A stretch of 64,000 nucleotides of DNA, from assembly GCA_042854365.1 (NCBI GenBank), contig AP031437.1, forward strand, positions 2,790,001 through 2,854,000, written 5' to 3'. Below, piece after piece: positions 41,897 to 49,606 of this stretch. Positions within the stretch are counted from its first letter, which is position 1. Every line of letters starts with the position of its first letter. The translations under genes and the position numbers were made by a program. The notes beneath the pieces are model-generated. The model had not been told where the DNA came from and made no database searches. It was given only the letters and a program-made list of their open reading frames with translations. The DNA comes from Anaeromassilibacillus sp001305115 (lineage in GTDB: Bacteria; Bacillota; Clostridia; Oscillospirales; Acutalibacteraceae).

Positions 41897-41930
41897 AGGG
41901 TAAAGGGCAAATGTTGCAGAATTGTCCTAA
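41897..41930 (-). promoter_or_regulatory. Regulator site and -10 box before the ABC genes (system 4)
   Basis: AAATGTTGCAG then AATTGTCCTAA (41909-41930) is shared with the site at 42280. On the minus strand a -10-like TACCCT (41902-41897) has the common spacing; TATACT further on is an alternative. Confidence 0.68.
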
Positions 41931-41974
41931 ATGGCATGAAAATCTATGGTGAATTGCTTCAATTTTAGGACAAT

Positions 41975-42235
41975 TCATTTTCGTGTGTCTTTTTTATAAA
42001 GCCGGATAGATATAAGCAAAACCATTGCTAACTGAATTACAACAAAAAACAGCGTCAGCCAAACGCTCTCATAATAAGAAATATCTGTCCAGAAGATCAC
42101 CAGATCTACCAGAGCCACCACACCAGCCGACCATCTAATCTTTCTTGGAAAGAAGTGCCGGAGCAGCAAAACAACAACGACCGGCGGGATCAGCAAGCAA
42201 GCTGCATTGATGAGTAATGTCTTTGTGATTTCCAT
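41975..42235 (-). CDS. Small membrane protein of the system 4 locus
   Basis: The 86-aa protein consists of three membrane helices (LLINAACLLIPPVVVVLLLR, VVALVDLVIFWTDI, and VWLTLFFVVIQLAMVLLISI) and a basic tail. GGAGGTGG precedes the ATG at 42235. It stands between the kinase and the ATPase and has its own copy of the regulator site, so it is likely induced with the transporter. It could be an accessory immunity or sensing subunit; no family is recognised. Confidence 0.75.
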   Translation of the reverse strand: MEITKTLLINAACLLIPPVVVVLLLRHFFPRKIRWSAGVVALVDLVIFWTDISYYESVWLTLFFVVIQLAMVLLISIRLYKKDTRK

Positions 42236-42267
42236 AAGGCCACCTCCAATTTCATGATGTTGCTGTC

Positions 42268-42301
42268 AGCATAAATCCCAAATGTTGCAGAATTGTCCTA
42301 A
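42268..42301 (-). promoter_or_regulatory. Regulator site and -10 box before the small membrane protein
   Basis: AAATGTTGCAG then AATTGTCCTAA (42280-42301) matches the site at 41909 exactly over 22 bp. TATGCT on the minus strand (42273-42268) is the -10 at the common spacing. Confidence 0.7.
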
Positions 42302-42326
42302 AATCCATTGTCCTCTAAAAATTTTT

Positions 42327-42358
42327 CAAAAAAGGCAGCCTGCCAAAACAGACTGCCT
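42327..42358 (-). terminator. Terminator of the system 4 kinase gene
   Basis: On the minus strand AGGCAG pairs with CTGCCT, followed by a T6 run. Confidence 0.75.
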
Positions 42359-42363
42359 CAGAA

Positions 42364-43395
42364 TTATTTTATGGGCAGGAACACGGAAAAAGTTGATCCT
42401 TCCCCAACTTTAGACTCGACGGTAATATAGCCGCCCTGCATGGTAATGATCTCACGGGCAAGGTATAAGCCGATTCCGACCCCATCTATATCATGCACCG
42501 CTTCATCCCGATAGAAGCGTTTGAAGATCGTGCCCTGAGAATGTTCCGGGATGCCTCTGCCTGTATCCGTCACATCTATCCTCAAATACATTTCCCAATC
42601 CCGTACCCTTACCTGGATGCTGCCACCGGCAGAGGTGTACTTTACCGCATTATCCAGAATGTTAAACAATGCTTCGGAAGTCCAGCGGCTGTCATGGGAT
42701 ATTGTCAAATCAGATGGGCAGTCCACCGACAGGCTGATCTCTTTTTGTTCCATCGGAGCCAAAACACCATTGATGGCGCTCACCAGCGTATCCCCGATCA
42801 CAGCATCTTGTTTCTCCAGCGTAATGACCCCCGTTTCCAGACGGGAGGTTTTCACCATTCCCTGAATGAGAAAATCCAGTTTATCCAGCTGTGTGCCTGT
42901 GGCCTGCAAAAACTCCTTGCGCTTTTCTTCTGTCAATGGCCTTGTCAGCATCGTATCGTTGATCAGCTTCAAATTTGCGATGGGGGTTTTGGTCTGGTGG
43001 GAAATATCCGATACCAGGGATTGCAGTTCTTCCTTTTCTCCCTCTGCCATGTGTCTGGTTTTCTGCATCACATTATAGAGCCGTTCCAGACGATGGCTAA
43101 TCCGAGACAGCAGTGTTTCCGCTTCATAGTCTACCTGGGGCCGGTCTGTACTGTCCATCATGTGATCCAATGTCTGGCACAAACCATCGGTGAACAGAGA
43201 AAGTTTCTTTTGAAAATAGTGCAGAAAAACCATGCCCCAAATGTAAAATGCAGCTGTCAAAATAATGCCGCAGATGACAACACGCACATCTTTCGTCAAT
43301 AGAAAAAAAATCAACAGCAGCAAAGCGGCAGTGAGCAGAGTCCCCGCCACAATTTTTCTCAAAAATGCCCTGACAGATAAATTTTGCAGCTTCAT
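42364..43395 (-). CDS. Sensor histidine kinase (system 4)
   Basis: The 343-aa protein has the same plan as the kinase at 16293: two membrane helices (residues 13-33 and 38-60) without a real extracellular domain, H-box VSDISHQTKTPIANL with H133, N-box FNILDNAVKY, G1 VTDTGRGI and G2 GVGIGLYLAREI. R in place of I in the G1 box is a small variation. It overlaps the regulator gene by ATGA and likely senses through the neighbouring transporter or small membrane protein. Confidence 0.94.
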   Translation of the reverse strand: MKLQNLSVRAFLRKIVAGTLLTAALLLLIFFLLTKDVRVVICGIILTAAFYIWGMVFLHYFQKKLSLFTDGLCQTLDHMMDSTDRPQVDYEAETLLSRISHRLERLYNVMQKTRHMAEGEKEELQSLVSDISHQTKTPIANLKLINDTMLTRPLTEEKRKEFLQATGTQLDKLDFLIQGMVKTSRLETGVITLEKQDAVIGDTLVSAINGVLAPMEQKEISLSVDCPSDLTISHDSRWTSEALFNILDNAVKYTSAGGSIQVRVRDWEMYLRIDVTDTGRGIPEHSQGTIFKRFYRDEAVHDIDGVGIGLYLAREIITMQGGYITVESKVGEGSTFSVFLPIK

Positions 43396-44081
43396 CGAGG
43401 CTCACCGCCGATCCACTGATAGCCCATTCCATAAGCTGTCTTAATATATTTCCGCTCATCTGTTTCGATTTTTTTGCGGATACGGCTGATGATCGTCGTT
43501 AGAGTATGCTCATCCACAAAGTCTCCATCAATGTCCCACAGCTTCTCTAAAATCTGCCGCTTGGTCAGAATAATCCGGGGGTTCTTTACGAACAGGAACA
43601 GGGTGCGGTATTCCTTCGGTGTAAAGTCCAGAGATTCTCCGGCAAGGGACGCACTTTGTTCGGAGAAGTCGATTTTCAGAAAGCCATCATCAAACAGATC
43701 ATGTCGGGGTGTCCGCAGTTCCAGATTTGCAAAAACCGCCGCTACTTTTTTGCAAAGCACCGTCACAGAAAATGGTTTGGTCACATAATCCGCGCCGCCG
43801 ACTTCATATCCCTTGAGCATATCGCTCTCCTTATCATTGGCTGTGATAAAGATGATATAGGTATGCTGACCGCGATTCCGGATTTCTTCGCACAGATCCA
43901 GTCCGCTGCCATCGGGCAGGTTAATGTCCAATAGTGCCACATCAAATTCATTTTCCCGCAGCTTTCTTACCGCGCTGTCAAAATTAAAAACAGAAATGAC
44001 CTCATATCCATCAGAGGTCAGATTATATGCCAAGGTCCGATTCAAAAGCTGATCGTCCTCTACAATTAAAATCTTCTTCAA
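43392..44081 (-). CDS. OmpR/PhoB-type response regulator (system 4)
   Basis: The 229-aa protein has receiver residues E8-D9-D10, phosphorylation site D52 (ALLDINLPDG), the KPF lysine and a winged-helix domain ending in IKTAYGMGYQWIGGEP. There is no ATG at the expected place: the TTG at 44081 has AAGGAAG at 8 bases and gives the usual L-K-K-I-L-I-V-E-D-D start; a GTG lies at 44090. It is the counterpart of the regulator at 15610. Sites before this gene and three others make up its likely regulon. Confidence 0.93.
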   Translation of the reverse strand: MKKILIVEDDQLLNRTLAYNLTSDGYEVISVFNFDSAVRKLRENEFDVALLDINLPDGSGLDLCEEIRNRGQHTYIIFITANDKESDMLKGYEVGGADYVTKPFSVTVLCKKVAAVFANLELRTPRHDLFDDGFLKIDFSEQSASLAGESLDFTPKEYRTLFLFVKNPRIILTKRQILEKLWDIDGDFVDEHTLTTIISRIRKKIETDERKYIKTAYGMGYQWIGGEPR

Positions 44082-44121
44082 GACCCTCACTTCCTTTTCC
44101 CAATTTTCCAATCATACTGAT

Positions 44122-44155
44122 ATTCTAAACATTAAATGTTGCAGAAATGTCCTAA
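44122..44155 (-). promoter_or_regulatory. Regulator site and -10 box before the response regulator (system 4)
   Basis: AAATGTTGCAG then AAATGTCCTAA (44134-44155) differs from the other sites by one base. On the minus strand TAGAAT (44127-44122) is the -10 at the common spacing, suggesting autoregulation. Confidence 0.7.
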
Positions 44156-44251
44156 TCAGATATTTTTCTTTTTAATTATAGGATAGCCTACTTTTCAGCA
44201 CAAGGGCAAAAATGCGAATACATACAATAGTTTCAATGTTATGTTGTACAA

Positions 44252-44287
44252 CAAAACGCCGCCGCAAACGATACGATTGCGGCGGTG
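44252..44287 (-). terminator. Terminator of winged-helix copy 5
   Basis: CGCCGCCGCAA pairs with TTGCGGCGGTG (one wobble), followed by TTTTGTTG on the minus strand. Confidence 0.8.
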
Positions 44288-44350
44288 CTGACTATGTATA
44301 AAATCTTTTTGTAGTTACATGGGTATGGTGCAGTTGAATTAAAAAACCCT

Positions 44351-44785
44351 CTATTCTGCTATACCCTGCGGAACTTCAAATTTGTATCCGCTCCCCAAAA
44401 CAGTACGGATATAACCCGCTTTCGGCATATCCGGAGTCAGTTTTCTGCGGATCTGACCAATGACGCTGGCAACAGCCGTTCCACAGTTTTCGCTATCTCC
44501 ACCCCACACTTCTTCATAGATCTGCCCAGCAGAAAATACCCAGGATGGATGGTTTGCCAAGTATACCAATGTCGCAAATTCCCGATGGGTCATAGAAATC
44601 AACTCACCATTTCGATGTACCGTTCTCTCCTTCAGGCGGAGTTCCAATCCCGGAAAAACAAGAGTATTACAAGGGTGGAATGACACAATATGGTCAAATC
44701 CTGGCTCGGCTGCAATAATCTCCATAATTCTGTTAAGTATATATTCTTCATGGTCTGTTACCGACAATACAAAGATTTTTCCCAT
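44351..44785 (-). CDS. Orphan OmpR-type winged-helix protein, copy 5
   Basis: The 144-aa product is nearly identical to copy 4 (28686), with only a few changes such as S-R to N-R, S-S-H to S-F-H and E-D-G to G-D-S. It has the same conserved start and winged-helix domain and no receiver domain. It sits between system 4 and the LanFEG-type system. The strong DNA similarity to copy 4 across about 430 bp indicates a recent duplication or conversion. Confidence 0.85.
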   Translation of the reverse strand: MGKIFVLSVTDHEEYILNRIMEIIAAEPGFDHIVSFHPCNTLVFPGLELRLKERTVHRNGELISMTHREFATLVYLANHPSWVFSAGQIYEEVWGGDSENCGTAVASVIGQIRRKLTPDMPKAGYIRTVLGSGYKFEVPQGIAE

Positions 44786-44847
44786 ATGTCCCCCCTCGTA
44801 TATCTAACATACATAATGACTTGTTTTTCTTTTTATCCGATAGAATA

Positions 44848-45309
44848 TTATTCAATATTCAATTCAATACTTCCCGTGAAATCCTCACATTCAATGCCGA
44901 TATAGTTTCCGCCTTCAGGGAGTGTAATTGTATCGCTATATGTTCCGGTTGTTTCAAGCAAAGTGACTGCTTCATCAGATCCAGAAATCCAAAATACTTT
45001 TGCAGTTCCCTCCGTAACCTCCAAAGTGCAGTCAATAGACAGCTCCTTACCGGCTTCTCTCTTTATGGAAGTTCCTCCGAACAAATACTCTGTATCTGAA
45101 AAATCCTCATAGTCGGCTGTATAGCTTCCGGTATAATCGTCAATTCCTTTTTCTTTCGTGCCTTGTAAAGATAAATTTCCGGTAAGCGCTATGGAACCAG
45201 CAGACTGAACGATATTGTTATACTGATCGAGAACTTCATCTTTTGTACAACCGGAAAGCACAGAAGCACCCAACAGTATCAGGCATAATGATAGAACTAT
45301 TTTCTTCAC
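44848..45309 (-). CDS. Lipoprotein of the LanFEG-type locus (system 5)
   Basis: The 153-aa product begins with a lipoprotein signal (MKKIVLSLCLILLGASVLSG before C21), then a Ser/Thr- and Gly-rich beta domain of about 130 residues. GGAGG is 9 bases before the GTG at 45309. As the last gene of the transporter operon it may be an immunity lipoprotein that binds the peptide outside the membrane, as in some lantibiotic loci. That role is inferred from position; no family is recognised. Confidence 0.78.
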   Translation of the reverse strand: MKKIVLSLCLILLGASVLSGCTKDEVLDQYNNIVQSAGSIALTGNLSLQGTKEKGIDDYTGSYTADYEDFSDTEYLFGGTSIKREAGKELSIDCTLEVTEGTAKVFWISGSDEAVTLLETTGTYSDTITLPEGGNYIGIECEDFTGSIELNIE

Positions 45310-45314
45310 AGCTA

Positions 45315-46130
45315 TCACCCTCCTTTCCTGCGTACAGCACGCTTTCCTCTTCCCTTGGCCTTTGTCTGTTTACGGGCTTTCATTTCTTTTTTGTTGCTGG
45401 ACATCACTAATAAAAGCACAGCCCAGAGAACCATGATGCCAACCCCAATGACCGCCAGCAAAGGGTTCGGGGCTGTGGTTGTTCCGGCATATTCACTCAT
45501 GTCAAAGCCCACTAAAATCAGTGCAGCAGAAAACGGATAGATGCTGGCAAGAATGCCGCCTTTGAAAAACATCATGCTATATCCAAGGAAGAACGCCAGA
45601 ATGGAACCTCCCAGATATGCCCCTCGGATCTGTCCAAAAATCAGGATCAGCGGCATACAGACCAGATAGGTCGTCAGAGCCGCCAACACGATCTGTGTAC
45701 CGCCATGAAAAAACACTTCCGCTGTCAGTCCCGATAAGCCGACCGTCAACCCGGTAAGCAAGGTAACGCCAACACTGTATATTCCCAACAGGACTGCAAG
45801 AATACCAACCCAAAAGAGCTTAGCTCCCAGCATTTTTGGCATGGAAACAGGAATTGTCATGATGTTTTTCAGAGTATCATGGGTGGATTCTCTGTCAATC
45901 AGCCAACTGCCAATCATCACCAGTGAAATCGGAAAAAACATCTGCGTATTGCCCCAGACAACATTCTCAAACAGAGTGGAAAAATCATAATTTGGATTTC
46001 GGTACTCCGCCTCCACAATCAACTGGCTCCCATATTGCACCAAGGGACAGAGTGCAAGCGCCACCAGCCCTACCCAAAGGATCTGGCACCGGCGTAGTTT
46101 CAGTAATTCCGATTTTAATAAATTCCACAT
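45315..46130 (-). CDS. LanG-type ABC-2 permease (system 5)
   Basis: The 271-aa protein has six membrane helices and the typical start M-W-N-L-L-K-S-E-L-L-K-L-R-R, followed by S-W-L-I-D-R-E-S-T-H-D-T-L-K-N-I-M-T-I-P-V-S between helices 2 and 3, a segment usual in lantibiotic-immunity permeases. The C-terminus is highly basic. It pairs with the permease at 46143 and the ATPase at 46930. Confidence 0.88.
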   Translation of the reverse strand: MWNLLKSELLKLRRCQILWVGLVALALCPLVQYGSQLIVEAEYRNPNYDFSTLFENVVWGNTQMFFPISLVMIGSWLIDRESTHDTLKNIMTIPVSMPKMLGAKLFWVGILAVLLGIYSVGVTLLTGLTVGLSGLTAEVFFHGGTQIVLAALTTYLVCMPLILIFGQIRGAYLGGSILAFFLGYSMMFFKGGILASIYPFSAALILVGFDMSEYAGTTTAPNPLLAVIGVGIMVLWAVLLLVMSSNKKEMKARKQTKAKGRGKRAVRRKGG

Positions 46131-46142
46131 AATTACACCCCC

Positions 46143-46937
46143 TTAGATTTCCTGACGCCGATAAACCATCGCAATCAGCGCAAGAAATACAATGGCTTCC
46201 ACAATAATCACGCCGAACACCTGAACACGATTCAGGAAATACGGACTGATCCGTTCCAACAAATCTGCCAATTCCGCACTGGTCTGGCTTTGGTCATAAA
46301 ATTGGAATGTCCAGCGGAAAGCCAGCGGCCCCGGAAACAGGGTTCCGATATTCAAACCAAAAGGCTGTGTGAGGAACGCATCGCTCATCGAAAGGATATA
46401 ATTTGCAGTCGTATAGAAAAAGGTAATCACGACCGACACGATATAGTTTTTATTAAGAAGAACAACGAGCAGGATACATGGAAGTGCGCCTACCCACATA
46501 ATCAGCCCTTCTTCTATCCCAACGCCAAACAAGGTCCAAAACCCAACCGGCTCCCAGCCCTGAAACAGCAAAACCGCAAGATTTACCAATCCTCCAACTG
46601 CCATAAAGCCAACGGCAAACAATAGTAAAACCAGCATCTTGGACAGCACCAGCTTGGTTCTATTTATCGGTATGGTAACAAGGTTTTTTAGTGTGTCATT
46701 GTCCAGCTCCTCAAACAGCAGATTGGAAGCCAGTATCACAAGGAGCGGCATCAAAAGCAAATAGGCACTGAGCTGGAACAGGCTGGACATCACTCCATTT
46801 ACAGCATCCACATCAGTGTTTACATCTGCCAGAAAGAAAGCATAAGCCAATGGCATGAAAACAGAAAGCAGTAGGGAAATAAATACCAATGGCTTCCGTT
46901 TTAATTTCAAAAATTCGCATTTGATTAGTTTAAGCAA
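46143..46937 (-). CDS. LanE-type ABC-2 permease (system 5)
   Basis: The 264-aa protein has six membrane helices, a basic start (MLKLIKCEFLKLKRKP) and the segment L-F-E-E-L-D-N-D-T-L-K-N-L-V-T-I-P-I-N-R, matching the one in its partner permease. Its start overlaps the end of the ATPase gene by 8 bases. With the partner it would form the membrane channel of a LanFEG-type immunity transporter. Confidence 0.88.
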   Translation of the reverse strand: MLKLIKCEFLKLKRKPLVFISLLLSVFMPLAYAFFLADVNTDVDAVNGVMSSLFQLSAYLLLMPLLVILASNLLFEELDNDTLKNLVTIPINRTKLVLSKMLVLLLFAVGFMAVGGLVNLAVLLFQGWEPVGFWTLFGVGIEEGLIMWVGALPCILLVVLLNKNYIVSVVITFFYTTANYILSMSDAFLTQPFGLNIGTLFPGPLAFRWTFQFYDQSQTSAELADLLERISPYFLNRVQVFGVIIVEAIVFLALIAMVYRRQEI

Positions 46938-47856
46938 TTCCTTCGCCCCCTGTCACACGCTTGAAGTAATCTTCAAGACTTTCTTCACAAGTATGCGCCT
47001 CCGAGACCTCCAATCCGTTTTCCACAAAGGCAGTTACAATTTTCCCAACAGGCAGATCAAGGTTGTGCAGGCGCAGATTGTGGTCGTCCTGTATAGAGAA
47101 ATGATTTTCATGGAAATTGCGTTCCAAAATTCTTGCCGCCTGTGCAGTATCAGAGAGTGTAAAACGGATATGCTTGCTGCTTTTTTGCTCCAACTCGGCA
47201 AGACTTTCTTCTTCCAGCAATGCGCCGTGGTCGATAATTCCAATATCGTCAGCCAGCAAGGAAATCTCCGAAAGAATGTGACTGGAAATCAAAATAGTTT
47301 TTCCTCTTGCGTCGCAAAGCTCCCGAATAAAGGAGCGTACTTCTGCAATACCAATGGGATCGAGACCGTTGATCGGCTCATCCAAAATTAAAAGTTCCGG
47401 ATCGTGCATAACAGCAAGGGCGATGGCAAGCCGCTGCTTCATACCAAGAGAATACTGGGAAAAGAGCTTTTTATCTTTGTAGGGCAGTCCTACCAGATCC
47501 AGAGCGTCTTTGATGGCATGATTGTTTGGTACGCCCCGCAGAGTAGCAAAGATACGCAAGTTCTCTGTGCCGGTCAGATTTGGATAAAAACCGGGGGACT
47601 CAATCAAGCTGCCGATACGGGGCAGCAATTTCTTTTCATTCCCCTGCAAGGGTTTTCCCCAGATTTTGACCTCTCCGGAAGTCGGATTTGCTAAGCCCAA
47701 CAGCATTTTCATAGTAGTGGTTTTTCCGGCTCCGTTTCTCCCCAGCAGACCATAAATTCTCCCACGCTTCACATGGATATTCAAGTCAGCCACACTCTTT
47801 TGCGAGCCGTATTGCTTCGTCAGATTTTTTGTTTCAATAATGGTATTTGTGTTCAT
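46930..47856 (-). CDS. LanF-type ABC ATP-binding protein (system 5)
   Basis: The 308-aa protein has Walker A (GRNGAGKT, 39-46), a signature of the YSLGMKQRL type, Walker B (LLILDEPINGLDP) and H-loop (ISSHI), followed by a C-terminal extension of about 90 residues. An E-P-I-N-G-L-D-P segment is typical of lantibiotic-protection ATPases. AGGAGG precedes the ATG at 47856. The four-repeat regulator site just upstream suggests control by the regulator at 48914. Confidence 0.92.
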   Translation of the reverse strand: MNTNTIIETKNLTKQYGSQKSVADLNIHVKRGRIYGLLGRNGAGKTTTMKMLLGLANPTSGEVKIWGKPLQGNEKKLLPRIGSLIESPGFYPNLTGTENLRIFATLRGVPNNHAIKDALDLVGLPYKDKKLFSQYSLGMKQRLAIALAVMHDPELLILDEPINGLDPIGIAEVRSFIRELCDARGKTILISSHILSEISLLADDIGIIDHGALLEEESLAELEQKSSKHIRFTLSDTAQAARILERNFHENHFSIQDDHNLRLHNLDLPVGKIVTAFVENGLEVSEAHTCEESLEDYFKRVTGGEGIA

Positions 47857-47881
47857 ATTCAAACCTCCTGTTCTGCAAGGT

Positions 47882-47935
47882 ATTCTATCACGCCAACCTT
47901 GCATTAACCTTGCCGCAACCTTGCATTAACCTTGC
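47882..47935 (-). promoter_or_regulatory. Four phased direct repeats and -10 box before the LanFEG operon
   Basis: AACCTTGC occurs at 47895, 47906, 47917 and 47928, exactly 11 bp apart. On the minus strand the last repeat is followed by TAGAAT (47887-47882), 10 bp after GCAAG. It is the clearest operator in the window and likely binds the system 5 regulator as two dimers. Confidence 0.8.
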
Positions 47936-47961
47936 AATTTAGAATCCGGCTAAAATGACAA

Positions 47962-47988
47962 GGGTTCCCGCCGCAAGGACGGGAACCC
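47962..47988 (-). terminator. Terminator of the system 5 kinase gene
   Basis: GGGTTCCCG (47962-47970) pairs exactly with CGGGAACCC (47980-47988), followed on the minus strand by TTGTCATTTT. Confidence 0.8.
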
Positions 47989-47990
47989 GC

Positions 47991-48908
47991 TTAAATCTCC
48001 AAAGGAAAAAGCAACATAAATTTAGTTCCTTTTCCCGGTACACTTTCAACTGTTATATTTCCACCCATCTTTTCTACTAACTGATGGACAATAGAAAGGC
48101 CAAGACCGCTGCCTTTTTCAGACCGACCCTTATCACACTTATAAAGCCGTTCAAAAATGTGTTTCAAATCTTCTTTTTCAATCCCCACACCATTATCCGC
48201 CAGCAGCAGCTCCATGTGATTTCCCTGCTTTGACAGGGCAATTTTAATTTTGTCCGCATGGCTGTGAGCGATTACATTTTGAATGAGATTGTTGATAATC
48301 CTCATATAGCTGTCCATATCCAATCTTACCCGGACAGGCTGTTCTGGAATGTCAATGTCATAATCGACCTGTTTATCCTCAAAAATCGGTATCCAGTCGA
48401 TCAGGATATTTCTTGTCAGCTCTGCGGCCTCAACGCTCTGGATCTCCAAAGCAAACTCATTGGAATTTAACTTGAACCAGTCAAAGAGCACATCAATATA
48501 TTCTTTCAGATCATGGGCTTTCCGGCGGGCGCTTTCAATATAATCATCTCTGTCTTTTCCTGTAACCAGTCCTTTATGTGCGGCGTCAAGATACCCAATC
48601 AGAGTGGTAAGGGGCGTCCGAACATCATGGGAAAGGCTCGTCATAAGCTGGCGGTTGGTTTCTTCTGTCTGCCGTACAATCGAAAGTCTGCTTTCATAGG
48701 ACACAACGATCTCATTGATTTCATAGGCAAGAGGCGCTGTCAGTTCATTTGTTGCAGACAAAATACGCCGGTTGCCATTTCCGTTTTTCACATCAACCAG
48801 TGCATCGGTCATTTCTGCGATTTGCTTTTTTACGCGCCGAATGAGAACGATGGAAGTCAGCACAGCCACAACAGCAATCACAATGGACAAGAAAACGATG
48901 ATTTCCAT
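47991..48908 (-). CDS. Sensor histidine kinase (system 5)
   Basis: The 305-aa protein has one N-terminal membrane helix (IIVFLSIVIAVVAVLTSIVL), a HAMP-like region, H-box LMTSLSHDVRTPLTTL with H94, N-box INNLIQNVIAHS, G1 LADNGVGI and G2 GSGLGLSIVHQL. A single helix and no extracellular part match the short kinases found with LanFEG-type immunity transporters. It follows its regulator by 5 bases. Confidence 0.93.
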   Translation of the reverse strand: MEIIVFLSIVIAVVAVLTSIVLIRRVKKQIAEMTDALVDVKNGNGNRRILSATNELTAPLAYEINEIVVSYESRLSIVRQTEETNRQLMTSLSHDVRTPLTTLIGYLDAAHKGLVTGKDRDDYIESARRKAHDLKEYIDVLFDWFKLNSNEFALEIQSVEAAELTRNILIDWIPIFEDKQVDYDIDIPEQPVRVRLDMDSYMRIINNLIQNVIAHSHADKIKIALSKQGNHMELLLADNGVGIEKEDLKHIFERLYKCDKGRSEKGSGLGLSIVHQLVEKMGGNITVESVPGKGTKFMLLFPLEI

Positions 48909-48913
48909 ACCAG

Positions 48914-49606
48914 CTACACCTCCTTATTAAAGCGGTAGCCAATCCCTTTGACCGTCTGGATATACTTTGGACTGGAAGGATTGACTTCTAATTTTTTACG
49001 AAGCCGGCTGATAATCGCCATGATATTGCTGTCATCATAGAAATATTCTTCGCCCCAAACTTCCTCATAAATCTGCTGTTTTGTCAAAATTTTACCTTGA
49101 TGTTTTGCACAGTACAGGAGCAGATCAAATTCCTTTGGCGGAAGTTCAAAAGTGCCGTTTGCCGTCGTAACAGAACGATTTTCAAGGTCAATCTGCAATC
49201 CGTCAAAATCCAGTTTTTGCACAGTTCCGGCTTGCTGATTAAAGCGGGTGTAGCGGCGAATGAGGGACGCAATACGGGCAATCAGTTCGTCCATATCAAA
49301 CGGTTTTGTCAGATAATCGTCCGCCCCGGCCCGTAAGCCCCGCACTTTAGAAATGCTGTCATTTTTGGATGTAAACATCAAAATCGGCAGGCTGTTCTCT
49401 TTACGGATTTCTTCCAGCGTTTCAAAGCCATCCATACCGGGCATCATCACATCCAGCACCACAAGCTGATACTCCTGTTCTTTTAATTTCTGCAAGCCCT
49501 CTTTTCCGGTATTACAAAAATCGGCTTCTATATGTTCTGTTTGTACGCTGCGTTTAATCAAAGCACACAGTTCTCTGTCATCATCTATAATCAAAATTTT
49601 ATTCAT
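48914..49606 (-). CDS. OmpR/PhoB-type response regulator (system 5)
   Basis: The 230-aa protein has receiver residues D8-D9-D10, phosphorylation site D52 (LVVLDVMMPG), the KPF lysine and a winged-helix domain (LPPKEFDLLLYCAKHQG, then ISRLRKKL and IQTVKGIGYRFN). Its start overlaps the end of the HTH gene upstream, so both are on one transcript. The phased repeats before the transporter genes are its likely target. Confidence 0.94.
   Translation of the reverse strand: MNKILIIDDDRELCALIKRSVQTEHIEADFCNTGKEGLQKLKEQEYQLVVLDVMMPGMDGFETLEEIRKENSLPILMFTSKNDSISKVRGLRAGADDYLTKPFDMDELIARIASLIRRYTRFNQQAGTVQKLDFDGLQIDLENRSVTTANGTFELPPKEFDLLLYCAKHQGKILTKQQIYEEVWGEEYFYDDSNIMAIISRLRKKLEVNPSSPKYIQTVKGIGYRFNKEV

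Noticed and set aside
41950..41970. GAATTG/CAATTC hairpin after the small membrane gene as a terminator.
   Set aside because: No T-run follows on the minus strand; the stem is weak.
47895..47935. Regular repeats that could be taken for a CRISPR array.
   Set aside because: The unit is 8 bp with 3-bp gaps, far too short; position and phasing fit a regulator site.
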